A stretch of DNA of 64,000 bases from positions 310,001 to 374,000 of the forward strand of contig OZ038422.1 of NCBI GenBank assembly GCA_964036155.1. The letters are read 5' to 3'. Positions 1 through 13,700 of the stretch are shown here, piece after piece (the first letter of the stretch is position 1; each line of letters starts with the position of its first letter). The translations under genes and the position numbers were made by a program. This DNA is from Diploscapter coronatus (taxonomy: Eukaryota; Nematoda; Chromadorea; Rhabditida; Rhabditidae). The notes below the pieces were generated by a model that saw only the letters and a program-made list of their open reading frames with translations, did no database searches and was not told where the DNA came from.

Positions 1-3000
1 TCCGAAACGGGACGGGTCGACCAAACGTACAGAGTCATCGATCAGCTGAGTTTTTAAAAAATAAGCTTCAAGATTTTAGAAATTTCAATATTTCCAATCT
101 TAAACAATTATCTCTTGTCAGAAAATAGTTCGATAATAAAGAAGAGAAAGCTGCGATCTTGAAAATGATATGCCATAAATTATGTAAGTTTCACAACGCT
201 TTCTTTTGCCATGAAAAATTCAATGGGCTTTTTTATTTGGACATTTCGAAAAGCTATCTTTAAAAATTAAAGACAGTCTTTTCCCCCACTCACATTTTTG
301 AGAAGGCCCTTCCTTGAAAGAGCAAGTGGGGGAAAAGACACGCTGCCAAAATTTAAATCTACCTTATCATAGCACTCATCGAAGTGTTTAACCCGCGTTA
401 AAACCAATGTATGCTTTTCTTTGATTTGTTTTTCATCTTCCAGAGTTTTGGCACTTGTTTCATCTGAAAAAAGTTCTATTTCTCTGAAATTTGAATATTT
501 TCATTCAAAATGGCTATTTTAACATTTTTTATACATAAAATAGAGGATAAGCCATTCTTAATAATAAAGAAAACATTAATAAAATTTAAAAAATAATTAG
601 TTTCTTTATGAAATAAAAATTACATTTCTGAAACTCTTCGTTGAAATATCGATTCGCGTCCTCGACCGCGTACAGGAAAATTCGCTCCGAAACGTACATC
701 GTTTCCGCTACTGTAGTCCTGAAAATTGAAATATACAGATCAAGCTTAGCCATAGCTTAAATCAGATCGTTCGAGTTTGCCCCTAGGCCTTAAAGTTTTG
801 CACACTCTCATGTTTGTCTAGGTGTGTTAAAAGTTATAATCAAATTAAAAAAAAGTCCAATAAGAAAAGTAAATAAATATTTAAAAAATAAAAGATAAAA
901 AATTGACTTGTATCCCTCAATGATCCTTTTGATCGGCGGAGAGGCGATTTTGGAAATCGACGTCAATTCAGCGCCCTTGAAAATTCGAGACGCCAGCCGG
1001 GTTCTGAAAAATTCCAACTTATTATTTAAAAAGAAAAAAATCTCACTTTTCCGCGGCCTTGACCAGAACTTGAATCCTCTCCTCGACTCGTCCCCCGTCG
1101 TATCGACTAATCAACTCCCTGACAGATCCCACGCTTCTCTGCTCGATGAATTTGAAGTTCACGTTGTAAGGCTCGTTCGGGATCTGCAACTGGTATCTTT
1201 TATCGGCTGCAAGCATTTTTGTCCCGAGGAAATAAATCCGTACCAAGAGTGAGTACTTTTGTCTCGAAGCGAGAGAAAGATGAAAGTGTTTGGGACAAAA
1301 GTATTCGTAGTCTCTTTTACGGATTATTTTCCCGTTATTTGTCTTTTAGGTATTGAACGATTTTATAAAATATTGGTTTTTTCCAAAATAAATTTAACAT
1401 TTGGTGGAGCAACATTATTCACTTTTTCCGATTTAAAAGCGAATTTTATTATCCATCATTAAGTTCGACTAGATTGAAACATTGAGAAAAAGAAGTGATA
1501 GACATTCATATTTCCATGAAACATATGGTTAAAATTCGATAATTTTACCTTCTGTCTCCTCTCTTTCTCTCGACTGATCATGAAGAGTAGGAAGTAGGTG
1601 TAGAGCTTAGTGCGGGCCATTTTTGCCAACTTCACGAAGTGCTTTGGCGGGTCTGGATCTCGGCAGATTTCATCTAAAAAGTTCATGCGGACGTTGGGAC
1701 GTTTTCCATCGCAAAAATTCGTCGTCATCATCTCTCGCTCCATATTAAGGATAGTAATTGCAAAGCTGGCTGGGATAATTCACATCGCATAAAGGAGACA
1801 TTTGCGGTGGAAAACGTCCCCAACGTCTGGTTAAATGATAGGGCTATTTTAACTTTAACTTTGAAAATGACCTTCGAATTCTTACCACAAACTTCAATTC
1901 CATCAGAGACAAGCTCAGCGGCGTCACCTTTCGTTTCCCCCGTCTGCAAAGAGATATATTTTTAAAAAATCAAGTATATAACACAATTATGCAGGATTTA
2001 GTTGCTTACTTTCAGGGACTCAAAATATTTTGAAATAAACAACTCGCTAAAATTGAATATTTTTAAAGTAAATACCTGTTTGATAGTGTGCATGGCGTAA
2101 GTGCAGAGAGCCACTGCAATTCTCAATCTGCAGCATTGTCTCAAGAAATGGAGAGTAACATCGGGATCGTCTTTCTCTGAAATTCAAAAACATTTCTTGC
2201 TTCAAATTCATATATTTAATTTTAGTTCACTTTGGTTTTCGTAATTTCGTTTTAATAACTTTCAAATTCAATGTTTAAATTAAGCTTCAAAATAACCCTC
2301 GTTTCAAATTTAACGATTTTAGTTTAGTCCACTTTTCATTTTCGCCCAACTAATTTCCAATATCCTTCAAATTCAATGATTCTAACAAGTTCAAAATTCT
2401 CTCGAATAGAAACTTTTAAAATCGAATGTTTGCGGTTTGAGAATTATAATCAGACTTGCAAATAAAAACCCGCGGGTACGAGTGCGATTTTTTTAAAGTT
2501 TTGAAAAAAAAAAGTATGAGTGTGAGTCCAAAATTTAGAAAAAAAAATCTCCAAATCTGATCATAATATATAATTAAAGCTTAGTTATCTCTAATAACTA
2601 GTTAATTGTCCTAATTATCGCCAACTAATCGACCTAATTACTTGAATTACCCACTTTGCAGTTCGTCGTAGGCCTTTTGGTCGTCCAGGCCGTCTGGAGT
2701 GAAAGGCAGGGTGACCTGATTCGAGCCCATCCTCTGTTCCTCGATGACGTCACACATGTTCAGGGCCTTAACTAGAGTAATTATCCACTAATTGAGCAAT
2801 TAACATAATTAGGGTAATTATAACTCACATTTTTGCAGTACTCGACGACTTTGTGCATGCAGAATTGCAGATGATCATCCCGAGTCTCGAGCGGTTTCTC
2901 GGTACTGACTCTGTCTCCAATGCTTTCCAGACGAAATTCGGCGTCGAAAAGACGTTTCGTCTGAAAATTTAACCATAGGCTTCAAACAATTGTCATTTAT

Positions 3001-6000
3001 GGAAGTCTTTAACGCCCCGCTCAGACGTTAGTTGCATTGCAATTAACCTCTAGACGGGCCCTAAAAGTTTGTGACTTCATCATCGATAGCTTTGTATTCA
3101 AACACATTTAACAATACTCGCAATAAAATATGTAGACTTCAGGATATTCCTTTCTTTTTAGAAAATTTCAAAACTCAATGTTTGGTATATCTTCTAAAAT
3201 TACAAAAAAAATAGTAAAAAATGTTAAGTTCAACATTTTCCAATCCTAAAGTCTAAAATGTTGAATTCAGTAAATTAAATTGATAAAAATGCTTTGAAAA
3301 AAGCAACAATCACCCAACCTGCAAATAGCTCTCCAACTTGCGCATGTACGCGTTCGTGCCCTCGAAATCCGATGCGCATTTGTCTAAGCCCTCGACGAGT
3401 TTGGCCTGAAAATTTGTATAATTTTAGATGTTTAGGAAAAAATCAGAGATAGTTCGAAAAATGTGTTGAAGTGAGAAATGTCAAAAAAGGATATTTTCAA
3501 GAAAACAACTTCTGAGAAAGTTAAAATTTAAAAAATAACCTGTTCGACGGCTATAGTCTCCCTGTCCTCCATCGAGTACATCAGATAAACTCCGGACATG
3601 AGGTAGTCGATCAAAGCGGCATACTGTAATTTAAAAAAAAAAAAATGATTTTTAATGTTTCAGACTTGCAAGAAAACAACTGCAATATTCTTCAGTCTTT
3701 AAGCATGTGATGAAGAATAGTAATTAAAAACTGGCTGAGATAATTTATCGAGCAAGGAATAATGAAGTTTGAAAAAGCTTGCAAGTCGAATTTTTTTAGT
3801 CTTTTAAAATTCTCACCCCGAGAAGTTTGTCCCGTTTGATGATTTCCTGGGCCGAACAGAGAAGTCCGTTGATTACATTGCTGACTGCATCTGAAAATAA
3901 AAAATAATGAGAAAGAAAACAAGAATTGATTCTATCCACTGTCAGTGTTCCAGAATTGGTTATAATACTTTTTCAATGACCGATGACTTGAGACAGAATA
4001 AAAGTGAAGAATTTTGATGCATGGAAATTAGTGTGTTGTTTGCAAACGAATAGACGACATTTCATTGGTTCAAAGAGTCACTTTGACGACTATTTGAAAT
4101 TACGCAATGCACGCTTCGCATATGTCGAATTTGTGCGTTGTTTATTTTGTCTCAAGTTATCGGCCATTGGCAATAATTCCTACCCGATCGATAGTCCGGC
4201 GAGGCCAACATCAGTCGCATGGCTATCCTATAGAGCAGGTTGACGACTGGAGTGAGGAAGGGGTTGAACTGAGCATCGCAAGCGTACTCCGGACAAATGC
4301 TCGTCAGATCGTACAGCTTCAATTCGTCTTTGTTCGCCTCTGAAAACAGTCATTTTTCAAATTAAAAATACTGTTTCAAGAAGATAGCAACCGATGAAAA
4401 TAGGGAAAAAACAAAACAATACTCCTAAATTAGTATAGCCAAAATAAGCAACGATTTTCGATAAGTTTTTTTTCAAGAAATCGCTACAGTAAAGTTTAAT
4501 TTATTTTTATCATCTTACCCGGGAAAAATTTGGCTAAATTATTGAAAATTAAAAAATTCCGACCTTTATAGAGCCAATACGTGTGTCCCTGTTGCATGAC
4601 GTTCTGCTCGAGGAACGTGACGATATTTTTGGCGACCGTTTTGAGTTTGTCCGGGTGGAACTCGCAGTCCCTCAAAACAGGCAATTCATCCCCGATGATT
4701 ACTTCTCGATCCTGAAAAAAATTCATTTTAAAAAAAGCTTAAGAAATTTCATAAGGCCTAGAAGGGAATTTTCTGCAATATTTACACATCAGTCAATTGT
4801 TCAGCGGGTGAAAATTAAATAGAAAAACCAATCAAATTACCGTAATCACTCCCGAGTGATGATGAACGACGATGGTGAACTCGAAGTTGCAAATGAGTTT
4901 GTCCAGGAAAATGTCCAGCCCCGTCAAAAACGAAATCGGACGGTCGCCTTCGCTGAAGCAGATATTTAAAAATTTGAAGCTTGAAAAAATGAGTGCGTTT
5001 TTATCAATTACTGCGAAGAAACGTTAGCGGTGTAAAACTTGTGAAGAATTTATCCCCAAAGATTTCAAGGCCTACTTAATAAAATTGTTAAAAGAAATGC
5101 AAGATATTTCGAAAAAAAACCTTTAAAAATGAGATTTTCGTTTCAGAAATTTCAAAACCTACTTGAATTTGATGGAAACTGTGGGGAAATCGATGCCCAA
5201 AATGGGAATGTCCACATCGACCAGCCATTTCGTGCCAGAGAACTCCCACAAGTGCGCCTTCTCGTGGGAGCCGTTTGAGTTCTAGAAAACAAAACTTCTT
5301 TCCAAAAAAATTGAAAACATTTTTTTCTTAAATTGAGAAATTTGAAGAAAGACATTTTAAAAATAAAAATAACCAACCTCAGGGATGACCTTGTAAGCAA
5401 ACGAGTTGAACTGCCTCGGGAAACCGTAGCGGTCTGTCGGAAGATCGTCTAAATTCACCCTCTTGTTTCAATTGCGGCAAATTCAAAATAGACATCAGAA
5501 AAATAAAGCTAAAGAAGCATTCCAATCTCCATAAAATTTTGAATTTTAAGAGGAAATTTTTTAAAACAAAAAATACCTCTCGGTTTGAGCAGAAGTTCAT
5601 CACTGGCGATCGAATTATTGGCCGCGATTTCGGCTCTGGAAATGAAAACAATGATTTCAACAAATTGAAAGAAATTAAAATTTTAAAAATAATTCTCACC
5701 CATGCCAAATGAGATGTTCGTACATGGAGTTGTATGGCAGAGGAGCCATCGTCAAGCTCAAATTGGGCTCGTGCTCCAGTTTCAGCGAGTCACTGATCAT
5801 TCGGGTGTCCTGAAGGAAAATTTTGTAAAGGTTTATGTTAAAATTTTTTTTAAAATCACCCAGTTTCTGCAATCAACAACGATGAATAGGGAGCTAGTAA
5901 ATTTAGAGAATACGCTTCAAAAATTTTCAATTTCTTATTCAGAGTCACCGATTTCCAGTTTGAATACTGGACTGTATAACTCTGAGAAATTGCTCAAAAC

Positions 6001-6971
6001 AAGTTTCAAAAATATTCATTCCAGAAAGCTCAAATTTATCATTCGGCAAGAAAGCTAGATGGTTTGTGGTTATAAAAAAATAATTTACAAAAATTTCTTC
6101 AGAACGCATTCCAGAAAATTCAATTCTTGGGGGAATAATAAATACCCAAACACAACTTAAAAAATCTACCTGCAGCGAAAAATCCTTCTTATCCAGGTAA
6201 ATCGTTTCTCCAACTCGATGACAGATCATGGAAACCGGCGTGGCCGAGAATGGCACCATGAGGATTTTCTGAAATAATTGATTAATTACCCCTAATCAAC
6301 TGCCTAATTACCTTAATTGAAGTCTGAGATCCGACGATGTTGACAGGCATGAAAGAGTTGGACGCAAAGGCCTCTCCCAAATCGAGGCTGGTCGGATAGG
6401 TCGAGCCGAAGAAGCGCTCGTACGAAAAGAACTTCTTGTACTTGTTCTCGTCGTACCATTTCTGCAAGTCAATTGATTTAATTGCTCCAGTAGCTATTTT
6501 AATTGCCATGATTGAGGCATTTTATTTCTCTAATTAAAACCTCAATTAGGACAATTAAAATTCTCGTTTCACAGAAGATCATAGGCTCAAGAAGTGTTAA
6601 CAAATTTTTCGAAAAAAAAAGATTGAAAGTTAATCACCTGAGAGGGAGGCAGAAGGAGGTCACAGTTTCTGGGTGCAATTAAGGCAACGATGCTGTTGTC
6701 ATCCCTCAAGTCGAACAGGGTCTGGTCGATGTCTTCGAACTGAAATTTAGCATTTTTATTTGTTCAAATAAAATTTCTTGTACGTTTTTAGTTATTCTTT
6801 CAACTTAAAAAGCAAAATTAAGATAATCTTTAATATTATTTTATCTTTTAAAAATAATTACCTTTTCATATTTAAATTGAAATAAATTTAAATTTAAAAG
6901 GTTGAAAAGATAAACATGCCAACCTCCTGCAGCGTCGGTGGACTTCGCCTGTGCTTCTCGTCGTCTTCCAT
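1..6971 (-). CDS. EDRF1: EDRF1-like protein (3' end off the left edge)
   Basis: Erythroid differentiation-related factor 1 family, a nuclear protein of poorly known role. Exons in transcript order: 6924-6971, 6638-6739, 6312-6461, 6170-6268, 5700-5809, 5577-5635, 5378-~5460, 5163-5281, 4841-4952, 4564-4711, 4184-4339, 3817-3890, 3540-3623, 3319-3405, 2829-2960, 2655-2766, 2076-2176, 1886-1943, 1549-1673, 1047-1189, 908-1003, 624-718, 363-463, 1-45; about 812 residues visible. Family matches seen: VSMICHRVGETIYLD (6170-6268), FLTGLDIFLDKLICN (4841-4952), QGHTYWLYK (4564-4711) and KLYDLTSICPE (4184-4339). Phases join cleanly except at exon 6/7, where no AG restores frame. The start was chosen as the first in-frame ATG of the terminal exon. 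The C-terminal half is helical and weakly recognisable; its assignment to the same gene rests on phase continuity. Divergent from SCAPER with a 753-bp spacer. Confidence 0.75.
1688..1829. repeat. Hairpin element, family A
   Basis: About 142 bp with terminal inverted repeats close to ACGTTGGGACGTTTTCCA. It lies in the intron before EDRF1 exon 1549-1673 and its left end comes within about 15 bp of that exon's splice acceptor. Other copies: 7307-7448, 14503-14635, 17823-17967, 61325-61470. Confidence 0.85.
3955..4183. repeat. Degenerate inverted-repeat element in an EDRF1 intron
   Basis: The left arm around GACTTGAGACAGAATAAA (3988-4005) pairs imperfectly with TTTATTTTGTCTCAAGTTAT (4141-4160). 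Related sequence lies at about 33113-33205 and 60694-60800. The right end abuts the donor of exon 4184-4339. Confidence 0.55.
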
Positions 6972-7724
6972 GTTTGCTTCAATCTTCTTCGAATTTTCGA
7001 AATTTGCAAATCCAGAACTCAGCTCTTCACATATCAACCAACCAGTTTTTGACCGAAAAATGGCGAACTTTCAAGAAACTCGAAACGAATAAACAACGTG
7101 TAAATGACGAGTAAGATCCATCACTCTGAGCGATTTTTTCCAATCTTTCAATTTTTTCACGAGCGTTTCAAAAGAATGGCCAAAAAGCTACTTCAAAAGA
7201 AACTACTTCTATCAAATGATTTGGGCTTCCTGTAAAATTCATCAGACTTGAGGGTAGGAAAGTAGAGGAAAAGAAAAACGAGCTGGCGAATTTTACAAAC
7301 GTTGGTCAAACGTTAGGACGCTTTCCACCGCAAATATCTCCCTTATACGGTGTGAATGTACTCCAGTCAGCTTTGAGTTACTATCCTTAATAATGGGACG
7401 AGAGACTGATGTCCGAATTTTCGCGGTAAAAACGTCCTGGCGTTTGATGCTGGTCATGGTCAAGGTGGACTGGTAGTCTATAACCCCTCGAAATTACACC
7501 AGGATTCTCAAAAGAGAAATTGAAATCACATCCGTGGAGCGGGTCCAAACATTTTTGAAATTCGAGAAATATTAATCCTACATCCTCACGCTTTTTACAG
7601 ATCGATATCCTCTTTCAATGTGATTTTCGTCTCTCGGTTTTGTAAAACATCGATTTTTTCAGATTTGTTGCAAAGAAAATAGTTTCTGGGTTGAAAATTT
7701 GTTTAAATCGAACGATGTTCTGAA
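6972..7724. promoter_or_regulatory. Divergent spacer between EDRF1 and SCAPER
   Basis: This 753-bp spacer separates two divergently transcribed genes and must hold both 5' regions. A family A hairpin (7307-7448) occupies its middle. A 3' splice acceptor (CAG at 7660-7662 after a T-run) lies 62 bases before the SCAPER start and could be a trans-splice or 5' UTR acceptor. I see no TATA box or other recognisable site. Confidence 0.4.
7307..7448. repeat. Hairpin element, family A
   Basis: Left arm CGTTAGGACGCTTTCCACCG and right arm near CGGTAAAAACGTCCTGGCGT; the middle (TTACTATCCTTAATAATGG) matches the other family A copies. Located between the divergent EDRF1 and SCAPER starts. Confidence 0.8.
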
Positions 7725-10700
7725 ATGCCACCGACGGACGACGACAAACCGCGCAGCATCGCTTCGAATGGGACCAAGGCCTCGAAAAAGAAGAAAAATC
7801 GGTCGGTCAATTTCTATTTTTTAAATTTTTCCAATGAAAATCGCTCCTACCGAACATTTTTGTTGAAAGTTAAAAATTCTATCGAGATTTTGAGCGACAT
7901 TTTTGTATTTTCTCATGAAATATTGATAAATTTTGACTAGCATTTATCTTGAAATCTTCAAAACTCCTGCAGAAAAGTTGAAATATAGTTTTATGATATC
8001 CTTCTGCAGAAAATCTTCAGAAATTTTCGAGTTATCTATTTGATTTTTCTAGAGTTATGAAAAATGTTTAATTTAGAAAAAAATAATCTTTAAAAATTTT
8101 CAGAAGACGTCGCGCCAAACAGTGGACGTACCTGATCGAGAACCTGAAGGGCTCGATCGACGCGCTTTATGAGGTCTGCCGGAACGATCAGTCCATTCCC
8201 GGATGCAAGGTCGGAAATTTATCGTTGATTGGAAAGCAAAGTCGATGTTCATTCCGCAATTAGAAATCGAATTTAGTGTGAAATAGTGAGTCGTGTCGAA
8301 GAGAAACGGGACGAATAGCGTAATTTTTTGAATATCGACGTTCTTTCTAATTAATATTTTTAAAAATTCTATCCAAGTTTGTTCAGGAAGTTATTCTGCA
8401 CCTTCAAGACGGCAATCGCGATTTCGAGGCTTTGATCGAAACGATTAATGTCGAGCTGGAATGGGGCAACGAGCAAAAGTGAGATTCTTGAATTAATTTT
8501 TTTTTAATTTTCTTAATCTTATTCGAATTTTCATATTCCAGGCACCAGGCCGTAGCGTGGGAAATTCGCAAGTCCATGAGTTCCCCGAGCCATGTGGTTG
8601 ACAAAATCGGCATTGAGGCACTTCCTCTGTAAGTTTTACATTTTTGATTACCGTATTTCAGACGTTGCAACGTCTGCTATATTTGTCAGCTTTTTCTTTT
8701 TATTTTCAGCTACCCGATGGTTTTGGCCGAAGTCGTTAGAAATGCTGAAAGAGAGGTTCTGGAAAAGGCGAGGGAAGAGGAGAAAGGTATGTTTTAACTC
8801 GAAAATCCCATAAATACGAACTCTGTAGCATTTTGCCAAAATTACGAAGTTAACTATTTTATCATGAGGAAGAATCAAATTATTGTAGCTTTTCGAGATA
8901 AAAACTTACTAAATTACCATACCCTTTCAGAAAAGCAAGCGGCTGTTCTGGAAAAGGACGAGGGGAAAGACGAGGATGGATGGAAATTGGTGACTGGAAG
9001 GAGGAGGAAAAGCGCGAGTTCGACCACGGCCAGCGAATACGCAGACCGGGAAATGAGTGTCGAGAGCGAACAGGTCTTTTTTTTAATTTGTAAATATTTT
9101 TTTTTACGAATTTTTAAAGATTTTCTATTCCAAGTCTTTTTCGAGTTCTTTTTCCGGAGAAAAATAGTGTTGGAAAGTAGGAAAATTGGTATGAACGTTC
9201 TAAAAATTGATTTTTTTGTTTCATTCTTAACTTACGATTTCCAGAATGACCCGCCCCGTCTGAACGTGTACGAGAGACTCTCCGGTGGCGCAAGTTCTTG
9301 TAGAAGACATTCCACGACTGCCGCGGGCGAAAGTGGGACTTTTAATTTTTAAGATTTTGCTTGATAAAAATAGGTTTCAAGATTTTCGAAGAGAAACCTA
9401 TACAAAATAGTTTTGTTTATTCTTTTTTGGTTTTTAAATCGTATATTCAAAAATATCTTTTTCAGAATCCTATGCGGCAGCGACAAAATCTTCGGTTTGT
9501 AGTGGAAAATCGGTCACTTCGAGGTATTTTTAAAATTGTGATTTTTCAAAGAAAAAAGCTTTATTTTCTTATTTTTCAACAGAACTGTAAACGTTTTACA
9601 CAGCCCTGTTTTTGCAGACTGAACCCGAAAAGCGCGATGGGCCTTCCACAGACCAAGGCTTCGATGGCCAAAGTGGCCTACACGCGGCAGAGACTTTGGG
9701 AGAAACACCAGCCAGAATTGACCGAGAAATTCAAGGCTCAGCAGAGAAAGGAGAGGATGAAGGGTTGGATTTTCATTTTTTTCTGAAACTTTCTAAATTA
9801 AAAAAGTCGTTTTTTTCAAATTTAGACAATTTTCGATACGTTTCAAAGAAAACACATAATGAAATTCGAATAGAAATCAGCTAATGTTTCATCTATCATG
9901 ACGAAATTAGAAAATGACAAAATTTGCAGAAATTCAATCCACCCGTTCTACCAGCTCCATCAATTTCTCCGATGTTTCGGCGGTGCGGCGAATCACTCAG
10001 GAATTCCGAACTCAGAAAATTCAGGTCGGTTTTCCTTCTAAACTTTTTTTCTGAATATCTTTTAAGTTACAGAAAATAATTATCAAAGTCAGAGTTGTAT
10101 GTTTTCCTAGTTTTTTTTGTTTAATTTAAACTTACAAGGAGAAATATTTGTAGATTTATGAATAAATGCACAGATATATAATAAATGTCAGGTTTTATTT
10201 TTTCTTGAAATTTTTTGGAGAGTACGAATTTTTAGCGACGTCAACAGCAATCAGCCCCCGTCTCAGAAGTCAATCGCTCTTTGCAATCGATAACGGAAAC
10301 CGGTGAAGGCGAAGACGAAAAGTAAAAATCTGATTTTTTAAACTCCAATCAGATGTCCTTAGGAAACGTTCGAAATTTGATAAACTCTGGTCTTAAAATG
10401 TTTGGAACATAAGAAATCGAAGAAAAACAAAATTTTGAATTTATTATTATTCCTTAAAACTCAGATTGCCGCGAGCGCCTGATACGCCCAAGAAAACGGC
10501 AAGAAACTCACCAATCGAGTCGATCCCTGCCGACCCGGTGCACGCCAGTCCGAACAAGCCTACCAGTTCGAATTCCATCAAACTAGATGCTATTCCGAGG
10601 TGTTCTAAGTAGGAGGATTTTTTTTTTATATAAGATAATTATTCTTTTATTTTTTACAAGAACAAATATTTTGGTCTTTTTATTGTCATTGTTCTTGCTC

Positions 10701-13700
10701 TAAAAATATTTCTCAAGAATATATTTCAAAAAGGACGCTTTAATTTTTAAAAAGATATAGAGACAAATTGTATTCCATTTTTCGGAAAGCAAACACTTTT
10801 GTGAAAAATCTTTATTTTCAATTTTGAACAAAAATATTTTCTAAAAAATAAATTTAACACAAAATATACATGTTTCAGATCCGAACCGATCGGCTCCCTG
10901 TCCTCATCGACAACCCCGCCCCCTTTGGACTTGGAGGGAGATTTGGAGTGGCGAGAGATGACGGAGGAAGAGGAATCTTTGGCCTTGGAAGAGCACAGTC
11001 TGAAACTCGTTATACAGAGGGTGGGCGTTGAAAATTTTCAAACTAATATATTTTTATTTTTTAGTCAAAACATCTAATTTTTGAAGTTGTTAATCAAGCA
11101 ATAAAACGTATCAAATTGAGTTTTAGAGGGGAGGAATCTAGTTTTTTTGTTTAACTTATCAAACGTTTTCAGGAAGAATCCGTGTCCATCGATGCCGAGC
11201 TCGAAAGACAGGTTGCGGTCGAAGCTGAACTTCTCGAAAAAGAGGAGGAAGAAAGAATGAGAAAAGAGGAGGAGGCTAAGAAAGCAGAGGAACCAGCTCC
11301 GACTTTTTCAGACATAGTCAGGAAATGGGAGGGTAATTTTAAATTTGTGCATAAAATTTCCTGATATCGAAAACCACAGCACTTTCTAGCGGGGAATTTT
11401 GATGCATTTTGAATTTGTTGAAATATATTTTGAAAGAAAAAGCAACTTATTAGCGGCGTGTGGTATAAAACGATCAATTTTATGAAAGTTCAGATTTTGT
11501 TATAAAACTTTTTGAAACCTGTATTTTTCCCGTTTTTCAGCTGATATGAAGGAGTACGCAGCGATGTCGTGGAGCGAGATCATGGAGAAAGAGATAGCCG
11601 GCAACTATCACGAACCTGGCACTTTGGTCGAGAAGAGGGAGAAGATGAACAGTCCCAGCAGGTGGGAAAATTGGATTTACGAGATCCGGATATATGAAGT
11701 CTAAATTTGAAGAGAACTATAGAGAAAATTCGTATTCTAAGTTTCGTCAAAATGAAACAAATAATGCCGTTTTTCCAGAAGACGTTGCGACAGGAACGAC
11801 TCTGATTTTTCCAAGAAACACGAGGAAAAATTAAAAAGGGCTGATGAACTACGGGCGAAATTGCAAGAGCAGAAGGCCGCCAGACTGAGGGAATTGATGC
11901 AGAGGGTAATTTTTCAGAAATCTTATCAAAGTACACTTTGCCATTAGTTAAAAAATGATCGTTTTTGCTCCAAAATTTTCTGAAACTAACATTTTTATAC
12001 ATTATATTCTTGAAATTAAAATTTTTGAAGCTTACTTATATATTTGCATTTCCGAAGAAAAATGATATCTTTTTACACACAATTTTGTAAATCAGACATT
12101 TTTATAAAATTTGAAATTTCAGGTCGAGGAAGTGCGTGCCAAGAGGGAAGCTATCATCGAGAAAAAGAGGATTCACTTGGAGAAGAAAATGGAGCGAGCG
12201 CAGGAAAATCGAGAGAAAAATCTCACGGAAATCGTCAAGAAGGCGAAGGATGATGAACAAAAGGTTGATTTATTTTAAAGTTTATAATATATTTGGAAAT
12301 TTCTCTCACTAAGTAGATTAAATAATTTGGAAAATTAACAAAAAAATGGATAACTTTTACAAATTTATTGTGGCTGAACTATAGGTGAGCTTTATAAAAA
12401 AAAAAAGCAAGCTGTCTTTTCGTTTATTTTAAAAGATAATGAGCAGAAAGAGCAGAGTTGATTTTTTATTTCGATTATTTTTTCAGTTTTTTATTTTCAG
12501 GTCATGGAAGTGAAATTCATTAATGCACTACAGGACGACAATTTCAAACAGGACTTGAAAATCCGGGACGCCGGAATTGAGGTGGGTTTTTATTTGACAA
12601 TTTTAAAAGGGGGGATCACTTTGCAAAATTTTTGTTAAAAAGGATGCCTCTACAATGTTTTTTAAATGGGTGTATTTTATTGAAAATTTGAAAAGGGGTG
12701 CACTTTCGAAAATGTTCAGGAAAGACGCCAGGCCTTGGTGGACGAGCGAACGAGAAAAATCGAGGAGAAAGCGGCCAAAGAATTGGCTGCCGAGGAGAGA
12801 AGAAAATTTGCTGAGGCGGTGAATTTTTACGTTTTTTCTTATGGCTGCAAGTACTTTTGTACCAAACGTGTTAGTACTTCTCCCAAGATTAGAAAAAGGA
12901 TATGAGAAATAGCGTTTTGGACAAAAGTACTCTCACTCTTTTGTGTTTTTCTTCATTTCTCATTTTTTTAGGAACGCCAAGCCCGCCTCCAAGAAATGGT
13001 CGAAAAGAAGGAGGCCCGACATTCTCAAGTGCTTGCCCAAAAAGAGGAAATCGAACGGGAGAAGAAGGAGAAACGCAGGATCCAGAAGGTGACCATTTTT
13101 AAAAAGACTACTACATTCTAAAAATATATTTCTAAAAAGATACTTTTTTATGATTTTTTGTCCAATTTTATAAATTTCCAGGAGAGACAAGAGGAGAACC
13201 GACAAACCGTCACAACTCCAACCGGCGACAGAAAAGAAGAGAGAAAAAGACCGACATCGGCAAAGTTGCACTGCAGATGGGAGCATCTTTCTGATCCGTC
13301 AAACTGGCCTGACGATACAAAATTGAAGTACGACATCAGATGCACTGCCTGTAATGAAGTGGTGAGGATTTTTCTTTTTCAATATTTTAAAATCAGTTTT
13401 CTGCAAAGACCGCTGTATTGAATTGGTAGAAAAATTCAGATGACCTCCGAATTGGATGCCATGGCTCATGTTGTTGGAAAGACGCACTTCGCTAAAGTCA
13501 AGGAGTTCAAAATGCTCCCTGCTGATTTGGAGACCCAAATTCAGAGATACCTGCAGGTATATATCTAAGCAATCGCTGCGTCGCGCTGCATTCGAAATTG
13601 TAAAGGAAGAGAATCTTTGCCCTAACAAGTTCTATGCTATTTCACATGCAACGATGCTGCCAAGTAGCTACTTTTCCAAAATGGACTATTCGTGAGAAAT

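Noticed and set aside
1..2960. A separate gene from EDRF1 at the left edge
   Set aside because: Exon phases run continuously from 6971 to 1 apart from one join, and no start or stop separates the halves.
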